From NCBI GenBank assembly GCA_034008185.1, contig CM067081.1:109625265-109689264 (forward strand): 64,000 bases of DNA. Direction: 5' to 3'. Positions within the stretch are counted from its first letter, which is position 1. Every line of letters starts with the position of its first letter. Of this stretch, positions 1 to 9,545 are shown piece after piece. The DNA comes from Gorsachius magnificus (taxonomy: Eukaryota; Chordata; Aves; Pelecaniformes; Ardeidae). The translations under genes were made by a program, and so were the position numbers. The notes beneath the pieces are model-generated. The model had not been told where the DNA came from. It saw nothing but the letters and a program-made list of their open reading frames with translations, and did no database searches.

Positions 1-386
1 TTCCTTTTAAAAAGAATGCACAACTATGTAACAGCAGCAACAAAAATCAACTGTGTAGGATAAGCTATTTCTATGAAGAAAGAATAAAGTGTTAAATACT
101 TGGTATTTTTCTGAATTTATAAATCAAACTTTTAAAGCTTTCCTGTTAATGGAACTAAAATCATCATAATTCCTTAAGTGTCTGCAGTACACAGTCACAG
201 TCCATTAAGACAACATGTTAGCATTGTTCATAACAGGATGTAAATGAAATAATCAAGTAATCAGGACTATTTCAACATCAATAAAGCCTCAGAGTGATTA
301 TTATGTACAGCCATGACACAATACCTTTTTTCATACTTTCCCTGATCAGATTAAAGTGGTGATGAATTCCTCGATGGCTCAAGTGT
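1..386. other. Flank downstream of let-7c, no gene seen
   Basis: This AT-rich sequence lies 3' of let-7c in the direction of transcription (minus strand) and would be the start of the long spacer leading to miR-125b-2. I see no open frame, repeat family or second hairpin in it. A CNNC motif (minus-strand CATC, near 371-374) sits about 18 nt beyond the 3' arm of let-7c, where such motifs often help Drosha processing. That role is an inference. Confidence 0.5.
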
Positions 387-393
387 GCTCCAA

Positions 394-415
394 GGAAAGC
401 TAGAAGGTTGTACAG
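394..415 (-). ncRNA. MIRLET7C: let-7c-3p passenger strand
   Basis: The 3'-arm strand of the let-7c hairpin, 5' end at 415, reading CTGTACAACCTTC and onward. It pairs with the guide strand with the usual let-7 bulges. Ends are by analogy with the vertebrate annotation. Confidence 0.9.
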
Positions 416-438
416 TTAACTCCCAGGGTGTAACTCTA

Positions 439-460
439 AACCATACAACCTACTACCTCA
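439..460 (-). ncRNA. MIRLET7C: Mature let-7c-5p
   Basis: The 22-nt guide strand, with 5' end at 460 and 3' end at 439 on the minus strand. Seed positions 2-8 read GAGGTAG. Ends are placed by analogy with the annotated vertebrate let-7c; small-RNA ends cannot be seen in DNA. Confidence 0.95.
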
Positions 461-470
461 ACCCGGATGC

Positions 471-1133
471 ACACAGCTTCCGACGGTGACCGTAAAGTCT
501 TCTTCACTTCTTCAGCCTTTCTTTGAAATGTGACAGCAGCCACAGGCTTATATATTTCCCATGGGGGTAGGCTTTCAACTGCAGTTATTCCCTACTTTTC
601 AGACAATAAGGCATATTCTTAGATAGATGTTTCTACTGCAGAGGTAGAATTTCTGTTCTATCTTGTTTACATATATATAAAGACATACACATGTGTCTTT
701 TACGTGTGTATATATGTACATATATATTTGATAGGAACGATGCAAGTCCAACTACATTTCAGGAAATAAATGACCATTTGGTCTTATTTCACAATAAAAA
801 TAAAATATAAATCCAGTCTTTTTTTTTTTTTCTACATTTTTTGAATGTAATACCATGTAATGTTATATATAATAAGCCCAGAAAAATTGTATATCCTACT
901 CTCCCTCATTGGAAACCCTACAATTCCCTCACATCTCACTGTAAATGTTAATATGATATCAAGCCAAAGGTGCTTAAAGCAACCGATAAAAGAACAAATC
1001 ACTTAATCAAGTTTGAAGATAAGGCAATGGACAAGAGAAGCGTTCCAAAAACAATATACAGTTTTGTACACTCACTTGAGCTTGTTGTCAAATACCACTG
1101 CATTGCACGCTACATAAACTTTTGCCAGATCAC
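471..1133 (-). other. Spacer between miR-99a and let-7c
   Basis: This 663-base spacer would be transcribed as part of the shared primary microRNA. It is AT-rich, with TATA/CA-type simple sequence at about 668-730 and an 11- to 13-nt T tract near 820. I recognise no extra microRNA, coding frame or repeat here. The human spacer is of similar length (about 0.66 kb, from memory), so the compact pair has kept its spacing. Confidence 0.6.
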
Positions 1134-1143
1134 CATACTGACA

Positions 1144-1165
1144 CAGACCCATAGAAGCGAGCTTG
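1144..1165 (-). ncRNA. MIR99A: miR-99a-3p passenger strand
   Basis: The 3'-arm strand of the miR-99a hairpin, 5' end at 1165, reading CAAGCTCGCTTC and onward, complementary to the guide with internal mismatches. Ends are by analogy. Confidence 0.9.
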
Positions 1166-1180
1166 TGCAGTATGTTTCGA

Positions 1181-1202
1181 CACAAGATCGGATCTACGGG
1201 TT
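1181..1202 (-). ncRNA. MIR99A: Mature miR-99a-5p
   Basis: The 22-nt guide strand, 5' end at 1202. The seed at positions 2-8 reads ACCCGTA, shared with miR-100. Ends are placed by analogy with the vertebrate annotation. Confidence 0.95.
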
Positions 1203-1214
1203 TATGCCAATTGG

Positions 1215-4200
1215 CATCGTTGATTAGCATTTTCCTTTTAAAGGGAGGCGCAGAAGACTTTAAACAAACAAACATACGAAGAAATGTAAGAATGAGTATT
1301 TAAGAGTAAAAATATTACCATCTATTTGCAAAGAAGGCTATTTCAAACTTGCATAAAGGGTGGATGCACCAAACAAGCCAATGACTTGTAACTAGTTTGT
1401 TTTTTGAAAAAGGAAGAAAAAACACTCTTTTTACAGACTGACGGCACAACACTGTTTCGTCTTTGGCAGGAATTAATGTCCTTTTGCGCATACTTTGCCT
1501 TACCGATGAACTCTCAACTCCCATCAACTTGCATCTGACTATAGCATGCACACAGCAGGCAAGATGGGAATCCATAATTGGACCGGACATAGAAGTGAAC
1601 AATACAGGTTTGTCCTCTGTGTCTGAGCTCATATCATGTACTACAACCCAAAATAAAAATCACCCCACCAAATCTGAAAAGCAGTGAGGCACACCGGAGT
1701 GCAGCTCCTGCACAACATTAGAAAGACTGCTTAGCTACTTCTTCATATTACAGTCATCTAAGTACTGCTTGACAATAACTTGTTGATTAAACAACGTCTA
1801 TCAACCAAAGCAAAGAAGTTAATTTGTATGTTTTGTTCACTAATCCTCCCATCATTGCTATTCCCTAATAATAAGAACACAAGTGAAAACACAATCTTGC
1901 AAAACTTCAGGGTTAACTCCTGCAACAACTACTTTCCTCTCGTGACCGGCAAGCAGTACAATACAAATTATCACACACTGAACATAGAGTGTCCTATGCA
2001 ACAGACTGAAAACAGGTCCTCTGAGGCAATAACCAGTAATTCAGAAAGGTGAAACACAGATACACTTTTATAACTTACATATTCTAAGTGAAAGCATTGA
2101 AAAATACCGTATCTTTAAGCATAGTACCTGACACATCAGACTAATGTGTAACAATACAGGCACAAATGCATTTGTAAAATACAGGCATTGGAAGCAGGTA
2201 TAATTTAAAAACCAGGTGCTATAGAAAGGACTCTTACAATTTTAGTGAGTTACTGGAATCTGTATCTGAGTAAGATTTTAATGCCTGCCTTCGGCTAGTT
2301 CCCACTGAAGGCCTAATTCTGCCATCACTAGTCAGGCAAAAACCCTTTTAAGAGAATGAGTGCTGCCAATAACAAAGTTTTTGAATCAGAGCAATGCTTC
2401 ATTTTCTTGAAGACTGCAACATGTATTTCTAGTTCAGTAATGACAGCTGAGTGTTTGTAAATGACCTGTTTTTTTCCTTTTCTTTTTTAATTTAATGGAT
2501 TAAATCTTGCACGTTCAAGCGTACCCATTTGCATTTTAAAATAATGTTAATTTATTTTCTAGAACAGTGTTCTAAACCTGGTTTCACTTTATATACAACA
2601 CTTCAGCATTCAGAAAGAATATTTTTATAATTGTTTTCTGCTGACACTGAGGAGATAGAATATGTAAGATAAGCACTCAAACTAGAATAGTTATCTTACT
2701 ATCAGAAATAAGAATGCAGACTGCACATATAATTTACTGAATGATTGTAATAAGTGCTATAAAATTGCTTCTCCAATTTTCTTTCTTTTTTATTTTTTAT
2801 GAATAGAAGAGATATTCCACATTTCAAAAATAATTTGTCACTGCATTATAGTTATATACTAGCAAATAGATATAGGTACTATAAATATACTAGTAATATA
2901 AATATACTAGTAAATATATATGTGTTATATATTTACTAGACATAACAAAAGAACAAATTATGTATTGATATTTCAGTTCATTCTAAAGCTGCATGGTAAC
3001 ATACCGTATAAAGGCTATCCAACTGCAATATTCCCAACAGAAAGTAATCAGAACAAAAGTTTAATACATATCTGAAATTATATTTGTAGACTCTCATAAG
3101 GAAAGAAATTATTTTAAAGCTAACCTGCTTCATGTTCTTGCCATTAGCTTTATTTTTTAACAAAAATAAGTATTTAAGATCACTGTATTACCTTCGCTGA
3201 ATTCTGGTATAATTAACTTCTTCAGTTTCCTTTTTCATTTTTTTTTCTTTCACTAAACCAAAAAAAAAAAAAAAACAGAGAAAGATTTTTAAATAGATGT
3301 TTTAGGCAAAGTGTTTTCAGAAGAACATGAAACATACACAAAATTAGTAATTATGCTTTTAAGATACAAAACCGACACACTGCTGACGCCCCTCTCAGGG
3401 CCATGGGAAGACATGCTGTGAACACGCACACTTTGGCAAAGGGACTATTTAATTTAGTATTTCCTAGTCTTTTTTTCAACTCACAAATATTTTATCTTTA
3501 TTAGGAATTCCAGAAGGGAAGGAGCATGCTTAGCAAAAATAAATTGTTTTTATCAAATAGAGGTAATTTGGTATAGAACTTCAGAAAAATACTGGGATAA
3601 ACTAAATGGCTTAAATCAAGAAATGTTTGCAAAACTTTATGAAAAAAAAGAAAAAGATGTGATTACTATGATCAGATATAGAAATTTTAGAAGTTCTTTT
3701 AAGCTAATGCAAGCCTTGGTTTCTCAACGGACTTAGGTACTAATGACATATGTAATTATTCTAACAGACTATTGGGGAGGGCAGTATCACCATAAATCTA
3801 AGAAACACTTTCGGGTACAAAATGGGTGAATGGAGGTATATGTGTCATATACATAAGGTCTCCATTCAGCAATTTCCCAGAATTCACTGCAGAACAACAA
3901 AAATATAAGGTAACAAAATTAGCATATAATCTTAGAAGTTACTTCATAATCAGTAAGGTACAAAAAGTGAAGCACACGTTAAAACAATTCTGTTTTGTAA
4001 AGTCATAATATATTAATAAAGCTTTTTGTTAGACAAGCACCTATCATGAACATTTAAAAAAATATCAGGGTTTCTGATGAAAATGACACTAAGTTTCAAA
4101 GTAATTTCTAGCTGAGGACATCTGTATTTTTAACATAAATTAAAAAGGCTAGGAAAATATTAAGAAAACCCAAACAACAAATCACATAGAACACTGAATT

Positions 4201-5260
4201 TGGCTGAGCTTTTCAAAATCTGTCAGTCAGAATGAATTTTGTTACACACTCTTCTAATTGCCTAGTAATACGTTACAGCAGACAGACAAATGCTTTAAGA
4301 AAAAGGCTCCACTAGAGCGTCATATGCTCAAAACTTACTTTAACTCTGCATGCACTTATCACAAACATTTTGAATGGATATCTTAAATACTGTTTTCAGC
4401 TATTCCTGGACAAGTGCTGTTTTACCGAACATCTTAAAATAGTCACTGTTACTAGCTGCAAACCAGGCTTACTTCATGAATGTCCCAATAATGTGCCTTT
4501 TATTCCAGTGTTTATTACACTGATTTCTTTGTAATGGATTTAGATATAAATTGTAAGAAACTCATATATGAATTAACTCAATAATAACTTTAATATACTG
4601 GCTACTAGAGCGATCCTTTCCTACATGTTTTTTTTTTTCTCTTCCCCTCTTTAGAAAATGAAAGCATGAGTCACACTATAAAAAAAGAATTTACTTTCCT
4701 TAGCAACCAGATCTAAATACCCACAACTTTCTTAGAGATAACCAAAGCTCAGGCTGAATAAATGTAACATTAAGGTCTTTGCATAACTCCAGTGCTTAGC
4801 TAAGACAAAATGTGCCTAGCCGCTTATTTCTATAGACCCTCGATTTTTTGTTTACTTTCTATTTTTAGCAGTATTAGATCAAACACACCCCCAAAAAGTT
4901 AGTTTTAAAAGTGTGAACAGCTGACTATGTTAAAACTAATACACAAGGACTCAGTTTCAAAACAACATGTTTAAAATGGTTTAAAAAAAGAAAAAGAGGA
5001 AAAAAAGAAAAGAAGCTATACCTGATATGAAAGGTACGTTTTCACCCAGTGCCAAATACTGCTATATGAGCAATAGTGAAAAAAACCAAACAAACAAAAA
5101 ATTCATTCCTTCTTTCTTTTTTTTTGTTTTTTACTAAAAGAATCAATCTCCTAGGCTCATTTTGTTACACTGATTTAAGAAGCACTAGCACATCCTGATG
5201 TCTCTGTAGTGAAACATGCCAGATTTTTTTTTTTTTTGGAAGCAGGAGAGTCACTTTTTT
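1215..5260. other. AT-rich upstream region, no gene seen
   Basis: This is the immediate upstream part of the presumed miR-99a/let-7c primary transcript. It is strongly AT-rich, with short A and T tracts (for example near 3240-3275 and 4630). Open frames are below 110 residues and show no recognisable domain. The only ordered structure noted is the inverted repeat at 2907-2939. Non-coding exons of the host gene could be present but carry no signature I can read. Confidence 0.5.
2907..2939. repeat. Perfect 14-bp inverted repeat, 5-nt loop
   Basis: The left arm CTAGTAAATATATA (2907-2920) and the right arm TATATATTTACTAG (2926-2939) are exact reverse complements around TGTGT. Just before it, related ATACTAGTAATATA-like units repeat in tandem (about 2881-2913). 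In RNA it would form a short AT-only hairpin, too short and too weak to be a typical pre-microRNA. Confidence 0.85.
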
Positions 5261-5269
5261 TTTTTTTCC

Positions 5270-5570
5270 TGCACTCTTGTATGTAGGACAAACTCAGATT
5301 TGTTTCTTCTTCTTAGGGCTCCTGTTCTTTCTCGGAAGAAGACCAGGATGCCTGTCTTCTCTCTCTCGCTCTTCTCGGAATTCCAGGCACAAAGCACTGC
5401 GCAAAAGCTGCACCAATCCTTGCCGCAACTGCCTGCACAGGACTAGAGGTGGGGAGAGACCAGAAAATTCACCTCGCCCCTGCACTGGTTTTATAAATGG
5501 GGATTGCACAAATCTGCCGGAGCAAGGGGTGAAAAGGCAGGGTGCCAGTTTGCTACACTATGCTGCAATG
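5270..5570 (-). promoter_or_regulatory. Candidate proximal promoter of the microRNA transcript
   Basis: A GC-richer patch in AT-rich surroundings, about 4.2 kb upstream of miR-99a on the same strand. Reading the minus strand, I see in order a CACCC box (TTTTCACCCCTTG, about 5526-5538), a C/EBP-type site (plus ATTGCACAA, 5503-5511) and a TATA box (TATAAAA, 5495-5489). A start site would be expected near 5460-5465, followed by a GC-moderate leader running to the A tracts near 5225-5270. A splice-donor-like GAG/GTGAAT also lies near 5474. Spacing and orientation suit a TATA-type promoter, but all motifs are short and could occur by chance. No initiation is shown. It could instead be an enhancer or a non-coding exon. 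Confidence 0.3.
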
Positions 5571-6000
5571 ATCTCATGTTCAGTGCTGTCGCCCCGTTTG
5601 CCCAGTTCAAATGCCTGTTCATTAAACAGGAGGAAGGAAAAAAAAAAAAACCACCAGAAAAATAAAAACCAACTGTTATCCTTCAGACACTCAGGAGGGC
5701 TGTTCTTAACTACAGCTCAGCAATAAAAAAAAAAAAACAAAAACCAAAACATGTAGTTTTAAAATGCAGTTATGAAGTATAAATATTCTGCTTATATTTT
5801 CTTTCTTTCTTTTTTCTATTTGGAGATAAGAAGCAGAATTTATCAGGCGTGAAAGGGACAGCCTCCTGGTGGTGTGCCAAAAAAGCCAGAATAAAGGCAA
5901 AGTTGTGCTTCAAAGCTCAATCGCTTGCTGAGTCTGGCTAAAGTCAAGTATTAAGATCCACCATTTTCTGAGCCATGTAAGAAAAGAGGAAAAAAGTCAG

Positions 6001-6260
6001 AACGGGCGCTGCTTTCCAAGTCTCCGTTGGCACCATCACAAAATCTCAGCCGTAAGGTCACATGATGCTCTGCCAAATGTGGAGTGCATTCCCATAAACC
6101 ATTCTGCTGATACTGCGAAGGCAGCTATTGTCTAGTTTATACCCAAAGTTCAGCCCACTCTTCATTGAATTAGCTGAAAAACGCATCACCTTTGGGGGTT
6201 GGGAGCCATGGAAACGTCTACCTGGCAGGCTGCCCACTTTTTCTGCCCATCAACCAGAGA
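6001..6260. other. Complex unique segment, possible conserved non-coding element
   Basis: About 260 bases of balanced composition with several CpGs, few homopolymers and no repeat signature, set in AT-rich DNA 4.8-5.0 kb upstream of miR-99a. It contains AAGGTCA (a nuclear-receptor half site) directly followed by an overlapping CACATG E-box (about 6054-6064). It has no coding frame. The composition suggests constraint, but conservation cannot be judged from one sequence. Confidence 0.2.
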
Positions 6261-6375
6261 TGGAATTGTGCTGCCTAATGTAATGATGACTAGGAATGTG
6301 AAGAGTCGTCCAAAGTGAATCTGATTCTTGCAAAGCCTGCTTCATTTGCACAGCAAACTCTGGCTTCTTGTCGTT

Positions 6376-6412
6376 AAAAAGGGGAGGGGGGGAAGGGGGA
6401 GAAAAAAAAAAG
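6376..6412 (+). repeat. Polypurine tract with G-quadruplex potential
   Basis: About 37 bases of uninterrupted purine on the plus strand. The core at 6381-6399 has G runs of 4, 7 and 5 separated by A and AA. The 7-G run can be split to give four runs of three or more G with short loops. The G-rich strand is the template strand for the minus-strand microRNA transcript. Confidence 0.6.
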
Positions 6413-7419
6413 TGCCTTTCGCCTAAATGTAGCAATTAAAGGTCTAGTAAACATGCCTAGTCTGCAACTTTCCTTCATAACATACTGAAATGGTTCCCAA
6501 AATAAAGCACTTGGTATAACACAAGTTTTCTGATTTAAAGCAGCACTCACTTTTCCCTGAGGTAATGTGGCATCCCCTGGATATTTTTGCTCCCTAAGAA
6601 AAAAAAAAAAAAAAAGTACACTGCAGATCTCTCATCTCTTCTTTTTACCTGTCTTTATTGCCTCCTGATTTTATCAAGCACGAATTATACATGTGTGTGG
6701 CAATACCCACTAGGAACAGTGGGGATGCAATATTGCTGCAATCTCCCTCAAAGCAGTCTCCTGAGAAAGCTGGTTGTGTTTCCAGCAGCACAAACCCCTT
6801 CATCTGAGCCCTCTTATCTTCACTAGAGAGTAGGACAGCTGGTCTGCAAGTCTGCAGACCAGCACATTTGAGACCAGTCAGCACCCCTCCCTTCTTCAAA
6901 ATGCATTTAATCTGGATTGCGTGAAAAGAGATGCAATCAGGCAGAATTTATAAAACATGCAAGTTACTAAATAGACTAAGTAATAGACATTACTCTTCTG
7001 CTACAGACCTGAGATTTTGATTTTGCCCATCTATTGTTCTAAAGTAAAATGTCACGTAAAATGTCACCTCCAAATGAAAATACCACGTAACCTACTGAGC
7101 AACAAACATGTGCTCTCCCGGCACCTAAAATCTTGTACCGAAGAATTTATCTCGGAGCTCAGCGTTGTGAACAAATGAACAAAAATCCACTCACTGTTTC
7201 TACACCTTGAAGCTTAATAGCTACTGCAAGAGAGATGTTAAATATGTGTAATTTCTCTGATCCTCCCGTTAATAAAAATGGAGCCATGGGAGGAGTCTCT
7301 CTACCTATTAGCATCTGTACAAATGCTCCTACAAAGAGGAGGTTGCAAGCTAAAGAGCTTACAGCTAAAAACTGGTAAGGAAGGGCAAACAAAGTGGGAG
7401 ACAACAGGCTAGAAACCGC

Positions 7420-8060
7420 AGCAGGAGGACAGGAAAAACCATTCCCAGGGAGACTGCGGGCAGTAACTCTCCAGCTTGGCTACTTTTATGTTTTGTTTTA
7501 CAGTTCTTTCCAGTTTCACTTTATTTACCTGGAGGAAATTGAAGGTTCATTACCAAAGGAAGGAAGTGTGAGAACGAGGGCTTTGAAGTGGAGGAAGACA
7601 GTTACGACGGCAGCGCAGCCCTCGGAGGGAGGTCCCGGGGCTGTCCACCAGCCGAAGAGCTGCAGGGGCTGGCTGCACCCCCGGCCAGGACTGGGGTGGT
7701 GCAGGTGGCAGGTGGGTGGCATGGGGCAGCCCCTGCCTTGCTCCTGGTGCACCCCAGAGGCCTGCACCTGGGTTTTGGGGAGGTCAGGCTGGAAGGAGAG
7801 TGCTTGGGGCAGCCTCTCTGGATGGCAAAGCGCAGTGCCGGTGGGGCCTAGAGGACCAGGAGAAGGAGCAGCCACCATAGCCCAGCAGCATGCAAGGGGC
7901 CAGGAGGAGGTGCTGGGTACAACACCAGGGGATGGAAGCAACCCTGCTCTGCCTGCTGAGCCAGCGTGCCTGGGATCAGCCCTGCTCTGGTCAGCTGGTG
8001 GGAGCCGTCTGGCAGAAGAGAAACTTGCTGCATCCCCAGTAAATCAGTTCACGGCTTAGT
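7420..8060. other. GC-rich, CpG-poor islet with overlapping open frames
   Basis: A sharp rise in GC over about 600 bases. Open frames occur on both strands and in several registers, the longest 221 codons on plus (7394-8059) and 138 on minus (7525-7941). They overlap each other and read as low-complexity G, W, P and A-rich protein. That is what stop-poor GC-rich DNA gives, not a gene. I recognise no domain. It could be a non-coding exon, a decayed GC-rich repeat or simple compositional drift. Confidence 0.4.
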
Positions 8061-9119
8061 TCCACTCTGTTCCAGATTTGGAGCTTTTCAAGGGCCAGCA
8101 GCCAGAGGAAAGCCTTCCAATGCAGTGACATGGTGTAAGCTCTCTCAAATAGTCTTTCGGAGTGAAACACCATGTGCATGGTTTTGAACCCAGAGACACT
8201 TTTCTTTTCCCTGTGAACTAAAGATGGCTGCCTAGGTGCCACCAGTAAGTGGAAATGCTGCTTGTCACTCCGGCTACTTGCCACAGTAGTCCCATGGCTT
8301 GGACCACAGGGATCACACTGACTTCCAGCGACCACGAGCAAACTCTGTGTGTCGTTGTGCCTCAGCCATAAAAATGACACATGGGTGGATTCTCCCATAA
8401 AGAACTTTGAGATTATTCAAAGCTAAATTAATTTCTCCAGGCTCATAAAACTCAGAAAGCAGATTCAAATGTCTAAATTAACAATTATGTAGAAACAGAA
8501 ACTTGAGATTATTTTTGTATCATTTTAGTAATTTTCTTATTGATTTGAGTCAAGAGATCAAAACATATTTTTCTTTTTCTTCTAACAGGGCACATAGGAC
8601 TCAAGCTAGGTTCATTCCACCTTACATTTTACCATTAACCATAAAAACGTTTAGGCCACAATACAAACCCAGATGCATTTTGAACCATGGTGAAAAATAA
8701 TGGTTTTGTTAGAGTTGAGTAGAAACTTCCAACTAAACAACAATGAATTCATAACCTGTTCAAATTTACTACTATTATTATCAGTGATGGTATGTAAAAA
8801 GGACAAGGGAACAGCCTGACTTTCAGATCCCAGAAGGGCGTTTGCCACTAATTACAAATAATAGGCAGTCTGACCTGGGCAAATCTGAGCAGCAGCTTTT
8901 GAGTGACGACAGGCACTGAATCCTACACAACCATTTTTATTTTCCTGTGTGGAAAAACACTTCAACATGTGGCTAGCCCTCAACAACAAGTATTCACTTC
9001 ACCAGTGTTCAAGAAGGATGTTAAAAAGCTGTTAAAAAAAATCGCTTGCATATGTGCCCAGCAACAATTAGAGATGTAGATGAATCTCAGAGAGCTTTGC
9101 CTATGAACTAATACAAGGG

Positions 9120-9545
9120 CAACACAAAGGGAACCAAAAAGACAGCAGGAGCGCCTGGCCCTGCTCATCCACAGCTGGAGGAGGTGGGGAGGCCGGGTGG
9201 AGGGAGGCTGTTCAGGACCGACCTCTCCATGGGAGAAGAGGGCACTGATCCTTCCTCCGCCCATAGGCAGAAGGGGAAGGCAAAGAGGACAAGAAACCTG
9301 GGCTGGGCTGAGGGGTTTTGCTCACAGCCGAATATGGTTTCTGTGTCTGTACTCAGCTCGCACAGGACAACTGGCACCCCAACCTTCTTAGCTTAATGGG
9401 CAGGACTGGAAAGGAAAAACTGGAACGTTCCCTGGGCAATGGCAACCCTTACAAGATGTGAGAGAAAAGCTGAGAGAGAACGGGAAAGAAACACAGCAAT
9501 GCTCTCAGGGTGAAGAGAGAGGGAGAGAGGGAGGAAGGGAATCTC
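9120..9545. other. GC-rich islet followed by GA-rich simple sequence
   Basis: The first part (about 9120-9390) is GC-rich, with overlapping short frames on both strands and no recognisable product. A purine-rich GA-type tract follows (9514-9540, GAAGAGAGAGGGAGAGAGGG-like). Confidence 0.4.

Larger units (their letters stand above)
387..470 (-). ncRNA. MIRLET7C: let-7c precursor microRNA hairpin
   Basis: The precursor of let-7c, a microRNA that loads into Argonaute and represses growth- and pluripotency-related mRNAs. Read on the minus strand, the segment is an 84-nt stem-loop. Its 5' arm (460-439) is the 22-nt let-7c guide, which begins TGAGGTAGTAGG and keeps the let-7 seed GAGGTAG. The 3' arm (415-394) is the passenger, beginning CTGTACAACC. 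The whole 84 nt, loop included, agrees with the human let-7c hairpin as I remember it. The base after the leading T-G-A-G-G-T-A-G-T-A-G-G-T-T-G-T-A is T, then GG, as in let-7c/let-7a. The let-7c identity, rather than let-7a, rests on the hairpin backbone and on miR-99a lying 663 bases upstream on the same strand. The two are presumably cut from one primary transcript, the bird equivalent of MIR99AHG. Identification is close to certain; expression is not shown. Confidence 0.98.
1134..1214 (-). ncRNA. MIR99A: miR-99a precursor microRNA hairpin
   Basis: The precursor of miR-99a, of the miR-99/100 family, which is among the most ancient animal microRNA families. It targets growth-signalling transcripts such as mTOR in vertebrates. 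On the minus strand the segment folds as an 81-nt stem-loop. The 5' arm (1202-1181) is the 22-nt guide starting AACCCGTAGATCCGAT. The 3' arm (1165-1144) is the passenger starting CAAGCTCGCTTCTATGG. Near the loop, CTTGTG (1186-1181) pairs with CACAAG (1167-1162) around a 13-nt terminal loop (1180-1168). Both arms match vertebrate miR-99a, while the loop differs from the human one as I recall it. The choice of miR-99a over miR-100 rests on the A at guide position 1, the base content near the 3' end, and let-7c lying just downstream. An 85-residue plus-strand open frame (970-1227) crosses the hairpin and is judged spurious. Confidence 0.98.
5621..7390. other. Mixed intronic DNA, no gene seen
   Basis: This stretch contains A tracts (about 5640-5650, 5726-5737, 6600-6615), a CT-rich stretch near 5797-5820, a complex unique segment (6001-6260) and a G-rich polypurine tract (6376-6412). 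The open frames are short, contain homopolymer runs and match nothing I know. Confidence 0.5.

Noticed and set aside
668..735. Possible extra hairpin in the TATA/CA-rich stretch between the microRNAs
   Set aside because: Pairing is limited to about 7 bp (AAAGACA with TGTCTTT) plus simple sequence, with no microRNA-like arms.
970..1227. 85-codon plus-strand frame over the miR-99a hairpin
   Set aside because: It is antisense to a microRNA precursor, unrecognised, and explained by chance. The conserved signal here is the hairpin.
7394..8059. 221-codon plus-strand open frame
   Set aside because: The protein is low-complexity, overlapping frames are open on both strands, and no domain is visible. 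GC-rich stop-poor DNA is sufficient explanation.
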